From contig NZ_JAHFUY010000001.1 of the NCBI RefSeq assembly GCF_023264895.1, positions 1-51,884 on the forward strand: a stretch of DNA of 51,884 nt. The letters run 5' to 3'. This DNA is from Herbiconiux sp. GTDB taxonomy: Bacteria > Actinomycetota > Actinomycetes > Actinomycetales > Microbacteriaceae. Of this stretch, positions 1 through 7,605 are shown one piece after another. The notes under the pieces were generated by a model. That model ran no database searches and was not told the origin of the DNA. It was given only the letters and a program-made list of their open reading frames with translations. Within the stretch, counting starts at the first letter, position 1. Each line of letters begins with the position of its first letter. The translations under genes and the position numbers were made by a program.

Positions 1-395
1 CGGCGGCTCCGGTGGCAGCGGCGGCTCCCGCCCCGGCCCCCGTGGCTGCGCCGGCTCCCGCGGCTGCCGCACCGGCACCGGTGCCTGCCGCTCCCGCCAC
101 AGCTGCCCCCGCCGCACCGGCTGTCGCCCCCTCGGGCGGTCTCGGATCCGACGAGGTCGCCATCAAGGCGCCCATGGTAGGCACCTACTACTCCTCCCCG
201 AAGCCGGGGGCCCCGTCGTTCGTCTCAGTGGGAGACACCGTCACCAAGGGCACCGTTCTCGCGATCGTCGAGGTGATGAAGCTCATGAACAACATCGAGG
301 CCGAGGTCGACGGCACCGTCACCCAGATCCTGGTCGAGAACGAGCAGGCCGTCGAGTACGGCCAGCCGCTGCTGGTGATCAAGCGCCATGGCTGA
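1..395 (+). CDS. accB: Biotin carboxyl carrier protein (5' truncated by window edge)
   Basis: This is the C-terminal part of a biotin carboxyl carrier protein. The reading frame is open to the left edge, so the true start lies outside the window; the GTG at 12 is probably internal. The visible protein starts with an Ala/Pro-rich flexible linker of about 40 residues, then a biotinyl domain with the EVMKLMN motif; the biotinylated lysine is encoded at 279-281. The carrier shuttles carboxybiotin between biotin carboxylase and a carboxyltransferase. Its stop overlaps the accC start by 8 bp, so the two are translationally coupled. Which carboxyltransferase it serves cannot be seen here; a fatty-acid ACC role is possible, but the neighbours suggest a dedicated catabolic carboxylase. 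Confidence 0.9.
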   Translation, partial: AAPVAAAAPAPAPVAAPAPAAAAPAPVPAAPATAAPAAPAVAPSGGLGSDEVAIKAPMVGTYYSSPKPGAPSFVSVGDTVTKGTVLAIVEVMKLMNNIEAEVDGTVTQILVENEQAVEYGQPLLVIKRHG

Positions 396-1803
396 GCCCG
401 TCACCTCCACCTCCACCTCCACCCCCAAGGTCGGGAGCGGAAGCATCCGGAGCGTGCTCATCGCCAACCGCGGTGAGATCGCGCTCCGCATCATCCGCGC
501 CTGCAAGGAGCTGGGCATCAAGAGCGTCCTGGCGTACTCCGAGGCGGATGCGGACTCGCTCCCGGTGAAGCTCGCCGACCAGGCCGTGTGCATCGGCCCC
601 GCGCGCGTCAATTCGAGCTACCGCAACGCCCACGCCGTGGTCGGGGCGGCCCTGGCCTACCGGGTGGACGCCATCCACCCCGGCTACGGCTTCCTCAGTG
701 AGAACGCCGACTTCGCCGCGATGTGCGAGCAGGAGGGCGTGACCTTCGTCGGCCCCGCCTCCGACGTCATCTCCCGGATGGGCGACAAGATCGAGGCCAA
801 GATCATCGCCCGCCGCGCTGGTGTGCCCACGGTCCCCGGATCGGTCGGAGCCATCTCGGAGTACACCGAGGCGCTCGCCGTCGCGAGCGAGGTGGGCTAC
901 CCGCTGCTGATCAAGGCGGCGGCCGGCGGCGGCGGTCGCGGCATGCGCGTGGTGCAGGCCGCCGAGACGCTCGAGAAGGATCTGCAGGAGATCATGTCCG
1001 AGGCCGAGGTGGCCTTCGGCGATCCGTCGGTCTACATCGAGCGCTACCTCACCGACATCCGGCACATCGAGATCCAGGTCATCTCCGACGGCGAGACCGT
1101 GCTGCACCTCGGCGAGCGGGACTGCACCGCCCAGCGGCGCAACCAGAAGCTCGTGGAGGAATCGCCCTCGCCGGTGCTCGACGCCGAGCTGCGGCAGGGT
1201 CTCGCCGACGCCGCCGTGGCGCTGTGCCGGGAGGTGGGCTACACGAACGCCGGCACGGTGGAGTTCGTGTTCGACAACATCGAACGCACCTATTACTTCA
1301 TCGAGATGAACACGCGCATCCAGGTCGAGCACCCGGTCTCCGAGATGGTGAGCGGCATCGACCTCATCAAGCTGCAGCTGCAGATCGCCGGAGGCGTGCC
1401 GCTCGAGCTCCGTCAGGACGACGTCGTCATCCGCGGGCACGCCATCGAGTGCCGCATCAATGCGGAGGACCCGGATCGCGACTTCGCCCCGAACCCCGGC
1501 ACGATCGCGCGGTTCCGGGCACCAGGCGGCTTCGGGGTGCGCCTCGACACGCACATCGAGACCGGCTACGTCATCCCGCCGTTCTACGACTCGATGGTGG
1601 GCAAGCTCATCTGCTGGGGCCAGGACCGCGACGAGGCCATCGCCCGCACCCTGCGTGCCCTCGAGGAGCTCGAGATCGAGGGCATCGTGACCACGGCTCC
1701 GCTCCACGCCCGGATCGTCTCGTCAGAGCGCTTCCGCAGCGGCGACTTCAACACCGCGTTCGTCGCCGAACTCCTCGCCACCACTTCGAACCCCTCGACC
1801 TAA
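388..1803 (+). CDS. accC: Biotin carboxylase subunit
   Basis: A 471-residue ATP-grasp biotin carboxylase, close to the usual length of about 450. It carboxylates the biotin on the carrier protein using ATP and bicarbonate. Visible hallmarks are the N-terminal IANRGEIALRI segment, the glycine-rich ATP-binding loop GGGGRGMR, the catalytic EMNTRIQVEHPVSE segment and the C-terminal biotin carboxylase domain. The start ATG lies inside the end of accB. There is no fused carrier or transferase domain, so it is a stand-alone subunit. bioY follows after 10 bp, which fits a local supply of the biotin cofactor. Confidence 0.95.
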   Translation: MAEPVTSTSTSTPKVGSGSIRSVLIANRGEIALRIIRACKELGIKSVLAYSEADADSLPVKLADQAVCIGPARVNSSYRNAHAVVGAALAYRVDAIHPGYGFLSENADFAAMCEQEGVTFVGPASDVISRMGDKIEAKIIARRAGVPTVPGSVGAISEYTEALAVASEVGYPLLIKAAAGGGGRGMRVVQAAETLEKDLQEIMSEAEVAFGDPSVYIERYLTDIRHIEIQVISDGETVLHLGERDCTAQRRNQKLVEESPSPVLDAELRQGLADAAVALCREVGYTNAGTVEFVFDNIERTYYFIEMNTRIQVEHPVSEMVSGIDLIKLQLQIAGGVPLELRQDDVVIRGHAIECRINAEDPDRDFAPNPGTIARFRAPGGFGVRLDTHIETGYVIPPFYDSMVGKLICWGQDRDEAIARTLRALEELEIEGIVTTAPLHARIVSSERFRSGDFNTAFVAELLATTSNPST

Positions 1804-1813
1804 GGAGACCCTC

Positions 1814-2458
1814 GTGTCCCTCTCAGCAGCCTCCGGGCGACTCGTCCTCGCCGACCTCGTCGCCCGCCCGTCCACCCGCGCCCGTGCGCTCGCGGTCGAC
1901 GCCACCCTCGTGCTCGCCGGCGTCGCCGTGGTCGCCCTCCTCGCGAAGGTCTCGTTCTTCATCGGCCCGATCCCCATCACGGGCCAGACCCTCGGGGTCA
2001 TCGCCGTCGGCGCGGCCCTCGGCTCCCGGCGCGGAGCGGCCGCGCTGACGACCTACCTCCTGGCCGGCCTCGCCGGGCTCCCCGTGTTCGCCGGCGCCGT
2101 TGCGGGCCCCGCCTACGTGCTCGTGCCGTCGTTCGGCTTCGTGCTCGGCTTCATCCCGGCCGCGTTCGTGGCCGGCTGGTTCGCCGAGCGCGCGTGGGAC
2201 CGCAAGCCGGTGCTGGCCTTCCTCAACTTCGTCGCCGCGTCCGTCATCCCGTTCCTCGTGGGCGTGCCCTACATGGCGCTCATCCTCTCGGCCGTGCTCG
2301 GCCAGCCGGTGACGGCCGCGGGGGTGCTCGAGGCCGGTGTCTGGCCGTTCATCGTCCCCGGTCTCCTCAAGGCGGCGGCCGCGGCTCTCATCATCCCGGG
2401 GGCCTGGCTCCTCGTGCGGAGCGCCGACAAGACGACCGGCAGGGCTCCGCGGCGATGA
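1814..2458 (+). CDS. bioY: BioY biotin transporter (ECF S component)
   Basis: A 214-residue hydrophobic protein with about six membrane segments, matching the BioY family: the signature region near ITGQTLGVIAVGAALGSRRG and the segment VFAGAVAGPAYVLVPSFGF are recognisable. BioY binds biotin in the membrane and imports it, alone or with an ECF energising module. The GTG start follows a strong Shine-Dalgarno (AAGGAGA) just after the accC stop. The stop overlaps the next ATG (ATGA). Its position between biotin enzyme genes and CoA-transferase genes ties biotin supply to this operon. No bioM or bioN energising genes lie beside it. Confidence 0.92.
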   Translation: MSLSAASGRLVLADLVARPSTRARALAVDATLVLAGVAVVALLAKVSFFIGPIPITGQTLGVIAVGAALGSRRGAAALTTYLLAGLAGLPVFAGAVAGPAYVLVPSFGFVLGFIPAAFVAGWFAERAWDRKPVLAFLNFVAASVIPFLVGVPYMALILSAVLGQPVTAAGVLEAGVWPFIVPGLLKAAAAALIIPGAWLLVRSADKTTGRAPRR

Positions 2459-3219
2459 TCGACAAGACCGTCGCCGGCACCGCCGAGGCGGTGGCCGGCA
2501 TCGCCGACGGCTCGACGGTGATGATCGGCGGCTTCGGCCGGGCAGGCCAGCCGGTCGAGCTCATCGACGCCCTCATCGAGCAGGGCGCGGGCGACCTCAC
2601 CGTCGTGAGCAACAACGCCGGCAACGGCGACGTGGGCATCGCCGCTCTGCTCGCGGAGGGACGAGTCCGGAAGGTCGTCTGCTCGTTCCCCCGGCAGCAC
2701 GACTCCTGGGTGTTCGACCGGCTCTACCGGGCGGGCGAGCTCGAGCTCGAACTCGTCCCCCAGGGCAACCTGGCGGAGCGCATCCGGGCTGCCGGTGCCG
2801 GCATCGGGGCGTTCTACAGCCCCACCGGTGTCGGCACCCTGCTCGCCGAGGGCAAGGAGGAGCGCACCATCGACGGTCGGCGCTACCTGCTCGAGCACCC
2901 GATCCGAGCCGATGTGGCCCTCGTGGCCGCGTATCGCGGCGACCGCTGGGGCAACCTGGTCTACCGGGAGACGGCGCGCAACTTCGGGCCGATCATGGCG
3001 GCCGCGGCCACCACGACGGTGGTGCAGGTCGACGAATTGGTGGAGCTCGGCGCGCTGGATCCGGAGAGCGTCGCGACGCCCGGCATCCACGTCGACCGCG
3101 TGGTGGCCGTCGGCTACCGGCCGTGGATCCACGAGGGCCGGTTCGTGGGCGGCGTCGACGTGAACGGGGCGCCGCTCGAGCAGAGCCCCGAGTCGTCAGT
3201 GGCGGGAGCGGTGCGATGA
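2455..3219 (+). CDS. 3-oxoacid CoA-transferase, subunit A
   Basis: A 254-residue alpha subunit of a family I CoA-transferase (PcaI/ScoA/AtoD type). The start was set at the ATG in the ATGA overlap with bioY; a longer open frame upstream lies inside bioY and is a shadow. The N-terminal CoA-binding glycine motif reads MIGGFGRAGQP, followed by the conserved LTVVSNNAGNGDVGI region. It transfers CoA from a donor acyl-CoA (often succinyl-CoA) to a 3-oxoacid as a complex with subunit B encoded next. Substrate (3-oxoadipate, acetoacetate or an aryl beta-keto acid) cannot be fixed from sequence. Coupled by ATGA to subunit B. Confidence 0.9.
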   Translation: MIDKTVAGTAEAVAGIADGSTVMIGGFGRAGQPVELIDALIEQGAGDLTVVSNNAGNGDVGIAALLAEGRVRKVVCSFPRQHDSWVFDRLYRAGELELELVPQGNLAERIRAAGAGIGAFYSPTGVGTLLAEGKEERTIDGRRYLLEHPIRADVALVAAYRGDRWGNLVYRETARNFGPIMAAAATTTVVQVDELVELGALDPESVATPGIHVDRVVAVGYRPWIHEGRFVGGVDVNGAPLEQSPESSVAGAVR

Positions 3220-3899
3220 CCGGACTCTCGCGCGACGAGCTCGCCCGGCGCATCGCCGCCGACATCCCCGAGGGCGCCTACGTGAACCTCGGCATCGGGG
3301 CCCCGACCCTCGTGGCCAACCACCTGCCGGAGGACCTCGAGATCGTCCTGCACACCGAGAACGGCCTGCTCGGCATGGGGCCGGCTCCCGAGGACGGGCT
3401 GATCGACCCCGACCTCATCAACGCGGGCAAGCAAGCCGTGACGGCGCTTCCCGGTGCCGCCTACTTCCACCACGCCGACTCGTTCGGCATGATGCGCGGC
3501 GGCCACCTCGACATCTGCGTGCTCGGCGCGTTCCAGGTGAGCGAGCGGGGCGACCTCGCCAACTGGTCGACGGGCGAGCCAGGGGCGATCCCTGCAGTGG
3601 GCGGGGCGATGGATCTCGCGATCGGTGCGAAGCAGGTGTTCGTCATGACCGACCTGCTCACCAGGGACGGCGCGTCGAAGCTCGTCGCCGAGTGCACCTA
3701 TCCGCTCACCGGGGTCGCGTGCGTCTCCCGGATCTACACGGGCGACGCCGTGTTCGACGTGACGCCGGAGGGCCTCCGGGTGCGTGAGGCGTTCGGCGAG
3801 CACACGGTCGCCTCGCTCGAGGAGCTGACCGGACTGACGCTGCAGGCTGCGGCGCCCGAGCTCGCCTCTGCAGCAGAGGAAGAAGGAGGATCGCGATGA
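3216..3899 (+). CDS. 3-oxoacid CoA-transferase, subunit B
   Basis: A 227-residue beta subunit of the same family I CoA-transferase (PcaJ/ScoB/AtoA type). The catalytic glutamate that forms the glutamyl-CoA thioester is in HTENGLLGMGP, at residue 48. The conserved NLGIGAPTLVANHLP and GGAMDLAIGAKQ segments are present. The start is the ATG in the ATGA overlap with subunit A, so a 1:1 complex is expected. A Shine-Dalgarno (AAGAAGGAGG) near its end serves the next gene, whose ATG again overlaps its stop. Confidence 0.9.
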   Translation: MTGLSRDELARRIAADIPEGAYVNLGIGAPTLVANHLPEDLEIVLHTENGLLGMGPAPEDGLIDPDLINAGKQAVTALPGAAYFHHADSFGMMRGGHLDICVLGAFQVSERGDLANWSTGEPGAIPAVGGAMDLAIGAKQVFVMTDLLTRDGASKLVAECTYPLTGVACVSRIYTGDAVFDVTPEGLRVREAFGEHTVASLEELTGLTLQAAAPELASAAEEEGGSR

Positions 3900-5063
3900 C
3901 CGTGAGCGTCGTGCACGACGCCGTGCGCACACCGTTCGGCCGGGCCGGAGGCGCCCTCTCGGGCGTGCGGCCCGACGATCTCGCGGCCGTGGTGATGGCC
4001 TCGATCGTGGAGCGCTCGGGCCTCGATCCGGCGCGGATCGACGACGTGATCTTCGGCGACGCCAACCAGGCCGGTGAGGACAACCGCAACGTGGCGCTTA
4101 GGGGCGCTGCTCGCCGGGTTCCCCACGAGCGTGACCGGCACCACCGTCAACCGGCTCTGCGCCTCGTCGCTCGAGGCGGTCATCCAGGGCTCGCGGGCCA
4201 TCGAGGCGGGTGACGCCGAGGTGGTGCTCGCGGGCGGGGTCGAGTCGATGAGCCGGGCACCCTACGTGGTCGAGAAGTCGCCGAAGCCGTGGCCGGCCAG
4301 CGGCAACCCCACGATGTGGAACACCTCGATCGGGTGGCGGATGACGAATCCGGCGCTTCCCCAGGAGTGGACGGTCAGCAACGGCGAGGCCGCCGAGCGC
4401 ATCGCGCGGGCCTGGAGCATCTCGCGCGAGCAGCAGGACGGGTTCGCGCTGCGATCGCACCGGCTCGCGGCCGAGGCCTGGGCGTCGGGCCTGCTCGACG
4501 GCGAGATCGTGCAGGTGCCCGGTGCTCCGCTCGAGCGCGACGAGGGCATCCGCGAGGGCACCACGATGGAGCGGCTCGCCGCGCTCAAGCCGCTCTTCGC
4601 CGCCGACGGATCGGTGACCGCCGGCAACTCGTCGTCGATCAACGACGGTGCGTCGGCCGTGCTGATCGCCGCCGAGGGGGTGCTCGACGGCGAGCCGCTC
4701 GCGCGGATCACGGGTCGGGCCGCGCACGGGGTCGATCCGCAGGACTTCCCGATCGCACCCGTGGAGGCGGCGAACAAGGCGCTCGCGCGGGCGGGTCGCA
4801 GCTGGGCCGACGTCGACGTCGTGGAGCTCAACGAGGCCTTCGCCTCGCAATCGCTCGCGTGCCTCGCGGGCTGGCCCGGCCTCGATCCGGAGAAGCTCAA
4901 CGCCCACGGCGGTGCGCTCGCCATCGGGCATCCGCTCGGCGCGTCGGGCGGGCGGGTGATCGGGCGCGCGGCGCACGAGCTGGCGCGGCGCGGCGGCGGG
5001 ATCGCTGTCGTGGCGGTCTGCATCGGTGTGGGCCAGGGCCTCGCCGTCGTGCTCGAGCGCTGA
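3896..5063 (+). pseudogene. Acetyl-CoA acyltransferase (thiolase), frameshifted
   Basis: A thiolase split across two frames. The first frame gives the N terminus (DAVRTPFGRAGGALSGVRPDD through GEDNRNVA, bases 3896-4096). The second, from about 4104, carries the rest: active-site cysteine in NRLCASSLEAV, the NEAFASQSLACLAGW region, the GGALAIGHPLGASGGR motif and the second cysteine in VCIGVGQG. The switch lies in the 7 bases 4097-4103, where a family member would have a multiple of three. Joined, the product is about 390 residues, normal for PcaF-type thiolases. All catalytic residues survive, so this is either a recent inactivation or a sequencing error. It would cleave the beta-ketoacyl-CoA made by the upstream transferase. 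Coupled to subunit B by ATGA. Confidence 0.85.
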
Positions 5064-5095
5064 CCGCCATCCGAACCCAATAGAAAGGAACGACG

Positions 5096-5635
5096 ATGAA
5101 CAACGCTGCAGAAGCCACCCCCGACGAGGCCGCGATCCCGTACCGGGGTGAGCAGCCTTTCGGCATGGTCGACGACCTCGTGGTGCCCGGCGCCCTCTCG
5201 CTCGACGACGACGAGCGGTTCTGGGTGCCCCAGTCGAAGGACGTCTCGTTCAAGCCGCTCGTGCTCTCGGTGAGTCAGGGCTACTTCGTGAACGTGCTCC
5301 GGGTGCGCAAGAACGGCATCCTCTCCCGGCACCGGCATGCGGGCCCCGTGCACGCGACCGTGCTGCGCGGCCGCTGGCACTACCTGGAGCACAGCTGGTG
5401 GGCGGAGGAGGGCTCCTACGCGTTCGAGCCGCCGGGCGACATCCACACCCTTGAGATCCCGGACGACGTGGAGGAGATGGCGACGCTGTTCCACGTCACG
5501 GGCGCCTACATCTACGTCGACCCCGACGGGAACCCGACGGGTGTGGAGGACGTCTTCACGAAGATCGAGAACGCGCGCGCGCACTACGAGCGCGTGGGGC
5601 TCGGGGCGTCGTACGTGGAGCAGTTCATCCGATGA
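5096..5635 (+). CDS. Cupin, 2,4'-dihydroxyacetophenone dioxygenase family
   Basis: A 179-residue single-domain cupin. The pattern RHRHAGPVHATVLRGRWHY with downstream EPPGDIHTLEIP gives the metal-binding histidines of the two cupin motifs. Family resemblance is to 2,4'-dihydroxyacetophenone dioxygenase-like proteins, non-haem iron enzymes that cleave a C-C bond next to a ketone. A good Shine-Dalgarno (GAAAGGAA) precedes the ATG. It lies 32 bp after the thiolase in the same orientation and is likely the last gene of the operon. The substrate is inferred only from the family; related sequences also have unknown roles. Confidence 0.75.
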   Translation: MNNAAEATPDEAAIPYRGEQPFGMVDDLVVPGALSLDDDERFWVPQSKDVSFKPLVLSVSQGYFVNVLRVRKNGILSRHRHAGPVHATVLRGRWHYLEHSWWAEEGSYAFEPPGDIHTLEIPDDVEEMATLFHVTGAYIYVDPDGNPTGVEDVFTKIENARAHYERVGLGASYVEQFIR

Positions 5636-5669
5636 CGGCGGCGTGCCGCGCGTGCCGGGGCGGGCCTCG

Positions 5670-5990
5670 TCAGGGCGCGACGGCTAGGGAGAAGAGTCCC
5701 ACCACGAGCGGCACCACCACGGCGGCGAGCGCCAGGTAGGAGAGAACGAGCCCCACGGTCGCCCGCACCTGCCCGCCCTCGCGCCGGCGCGCGACGTGCC
5801 CCACGACGACGCCGGCGAGGGGCAGGAGGTACGAGAGCGCCGTTACGACGCCGATCGTGACCGGGTCGCCCGGAGCCAGCGTGAGCGGCACCCAGCCGAG
5901 TGCCGCGACTGCGGCGGCGGCGATGCCCAGGACGAGGGCGGCGGTGCTGAGCGGGCGGGAGGTCGTGGTGACTTCTGACGTGCGCGACAT
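5670..5990 (-). CDS. Small DUF4190-like membrane protein
   Basis: A 106-residue protein with a short polar N terminus and three hydrophobic segments. The layout (S-T-A-A-L-V-L-G-I start of the first helix, a GVVVGHVARRR loop, and a last helix beginning GLVLSYLALA) resembles DUF4190 proteins of actinobacteria. No enzymatic motif is visible. It is transcribed toward the preceding operon, convergent with the cupin gene. Confidence 0.6.
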   Translation of the reverse strand: MSRTSEVTTTSRPLSTAALVLGIAAAAVAALGWVPLTLAPGDPVTIGVVTALSYLLPLAGVVVGHVARRREGGQVRATVGLVLSYLALAAVVVPLVVGLFSLAVAP

Positions 5991-6051
5991 CGATTCACCC
6001 TAGCCCGGTCACCCTGCGTCGCACAGGGAGCCGCATCCGGTGCCTCGTGGC

Positions 6052-6057
6052 TATAGT
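6052..6057 (+). promoter_or_regulatory. Candidate -10 box for the riboswitch transcript
   Basis: TATAGT stands out in a GC-rich stretch about 10 bp before the riboswitch. No convincing -35 is seen. It would start transcription near 6064, just ahead of the aptamer. Confidence 0.4.
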
Positions 6058-6067
6058 GGTCCTGAAC

Positions 6068-6155
6068 ACACGGGAGCCCGGTGAGCCGGGCTGAGAGGAA
6101 GCGAACCACGCTTCGACCGTCGAACTTGATCTGGATAATGCCAGCGCAGGGAGAG
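6068..6155 (+). ncRNA. TPP riboswitch (THI element)
   Basis: The sequence has the conserved thiamine pyrophosphate aptamer parts in order: ACGGGAGCCCG at the start, GGGCTGAGAGG in the pyrimidine-sensing arm, then GAACTTGATCTGGATAATGCC and CAGGGAG at the end. It sits on the strand of, and upstream of, the ykoFEDC thiamine-uptake genes. TPP binding is expected to switch the operon off. About 190 bases separate it from ykoF; no clear intrinsic terminator is visible there. Confidence 0.95.
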
Positions 6156-6164
6156 TGAGAGCGA

Positions 6165-6278
6165 ATGCTCGTCGTCGATCGACACCGCCGCCAGTCGGCC
6201 GTCACCATGATCGGTTCTGAATCACAGCCGAAGGCCCTCGGCCTCGGCACCTTCACCGCGCCTGCACGTCGCTCCTGA
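6165..6278 (+). CDS. Possible 37-codon leader ORF after the riboswitch
   Basis: An ATG at 6165 opens a 37-codon frame ending in TGA at 6276-6278. The purine-rich 3' end of the aptamer (AGGGAGAG) lies about 10 bases before it, so TPP binding could hide its ribosome site. No family is recognised and the frame may be chance. Confidence 0.2.
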   Translation: MLVVDRHRRQSAVTMIGSESQPKALGLGTFTAPARRS

Positions 6279-6342
6279 TCGGTCGGCCCTCCGCGCCCGC
6301 CGCCGGTGAGCGCGAACCGTCTGCAGTGAAAGGCACGCCATC

Positions 6343-6993
6343 ATGTCCCTGAATCCGACCCTGCCGTCCGCGCCCGCGGCCCCGGCCCTGACCCCGGAAG
6401 ACCTCGGCGTGGGCGCACGCTTCACGATCGCTGTGATGGACGGCGACTTCGCCCGCATCATCGTCGACGCCCTCGCCGCCGCCGACTCCACCGACCTCGT
6501 GGTCGTCACCGATCCGGTCAGCACCCTCGTGCGCGGATCGGAGCAGCGCGTGCTCGAGTACCTCTCCGACGTCATCGCGGGCGCCTCCCGCGGCGGCCAC
6601 CACGTCACCGCCTCGCTGCTGCTCTCCCGCGGCTGCCCCGGCGAGGTCACCTGCAGCACCACCCCCGGCCTCCTGGCCGAGGCGGCCGCTGTGCCCGTGC
6701 TGCCCGCCACCGGCATCCGCGCCTCGGCGCACTGGTCGCTCTACCCGCTCGACGACACGGGCCGCCCGGGTGAGACCCCCGACCACCTCCGCGACATCTA
6801 CGAGGCCATCGACTACGCCAAGGAGCTCGGCGCCTACGTGCGCGGCGAGCACTACGCCACCCTGCTCGAGGGCGACCTCGCCGACGTGCTGGGCGCCGTG
6901 GCGGCCGGCTGGGTGCTCGTGGGGCGGAGCGTGCAGCACGTCACGAGCCACGCCACCCTCTCCATCGCGAGCCCCTCGGAGGCGGCACGATGA
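6343..6993 (+). CDS. ykoF: YkoF family thiamine/HMP-binding protein
   Basis: A 216-residue protein of the YkoF family, which binds thiamine or its hydroxymethylpyrimidine moiety and belongs to the riboswitch-controlled ykoFEDC group. The two-repeat form is visible: ARFTIAVMDGDFARIIVDAL in the first half and IRASAHWSLYPLD in the second. A GAAAGG Shine-Dalgarno lies 9 bases before the ATG. The stop overlaps the ykoE start (ATGA). The role is inferred from the family, the riboswitch and the uptake genes that follow. Confidence 0.9.
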   Translation: MSLNPTLPSAPAAPALTPEDLGVGARFTIAVMDGDFARIIVDALAAADSTDLVVVTDPVSTLVRGSEQRVLEYLSDVIAGASRGGHHVTASLLLSRGCPGEVTCSTTPGLLAEAAAVPVLPATGIRASAHWSLYPLDDTGRPGETPDHLRDIYEAIDYAKELGAYVRGEHYATLLEGDLADVLGAVAAGWVLVGRSVQHVTSHATLSIASPSEAAR

Positions 6994-7598
6994 CCGCCAC
7001 GGCCACCACCCGCCGCACCTCGCTGTTCGCCTGGCAGCTGAAGGACATCATGCTGCTCGTCGTGCTCGGAGCGGTCTTCGGGTTCCTCTACTGGGCCCTC
7101 GTGCAGGGCTGGATCGCGCTCTCGGTCGCCACCGGCCCCTTCGGCGACCTCACGCAGCACGTGCTGCTCGGCGGCTGGCTGCTCGTGGCACCCATCGCGA
7201 TCGCGATCATCCGGCGGCCGTTCGCGGGCATCCTCGCCGAGATCATCGCCTCCGTCATCGAGGTCGTCTTCCTCGGCTCGGCGGTCGGCCCGCTGCTGCT
7301 CGTCGCGGCCGCCCTCCAGGGGGCAGGCAGCGAGCTGCCGTTCGCCCTCATGCGCTACCGGCGCTACGGCTGGCTCGTCTACGCGGTGTCGGGCGCGCTC
7401 GGCGCAGGCCTCGTGTTCTTCTACTCGGCCTTCCGGTCGGGGTGGTACGGCACCGATCTGCTGCTCCTTCGCCTCGTGATCCAGGTGGTCTCGGGCATCG
7501 TGATCGGCGGGCTGCTCGCCAAGGTGATCGTCGACGGGCTGGCCCGCACCGGGGTCGTCGACAACTTCGCCATCGGCCGGGCCCGCCTTGGCGCCTGA
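6990..7598 (+). CDS. ykoE: YkoE, substrate-binding S component of thiamine/HMP ECF transporter
   Basis: A 202-residue membrane protein with about six helices, beginning WQLKDIMLLVVLGAVFGFLYW, typical of YkoE S components. It binds thiamine or its pyrimidine precursor in the membrane and docks on the energising module made by ykoD and ykoC. The ATG overlaps the ykoF stop. The next gene starts 7 bp after its stop. Confidence 0.92.
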   Translation: MTATATTRRTSLFAWQLKDIMLLVVLGAVFGFLYWALVQGWIALSVATGPFGDLTQHVLLGGWLLVAPIAIAIIRRPFAGILAEIIASVIEVVFLGSAVGPLLLVAAALQGAGSELPFALMRYRRYGWLVYAVSGALGAGLVFFYSAFRSGWYGTDLLLLRLVIQVVSGIVIGGLLAKVIVDGLARTGVVDNFAIGRARLGA

Positions 7599-7605
7599 AG
7601 GCGTG

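Noticed and set aside
379..1707. Long antisense open frame over accC
   Set aside because: It is a shadow of the accC codon pattern; the product is Asp/Arg/His/Ala-rich with no family match.
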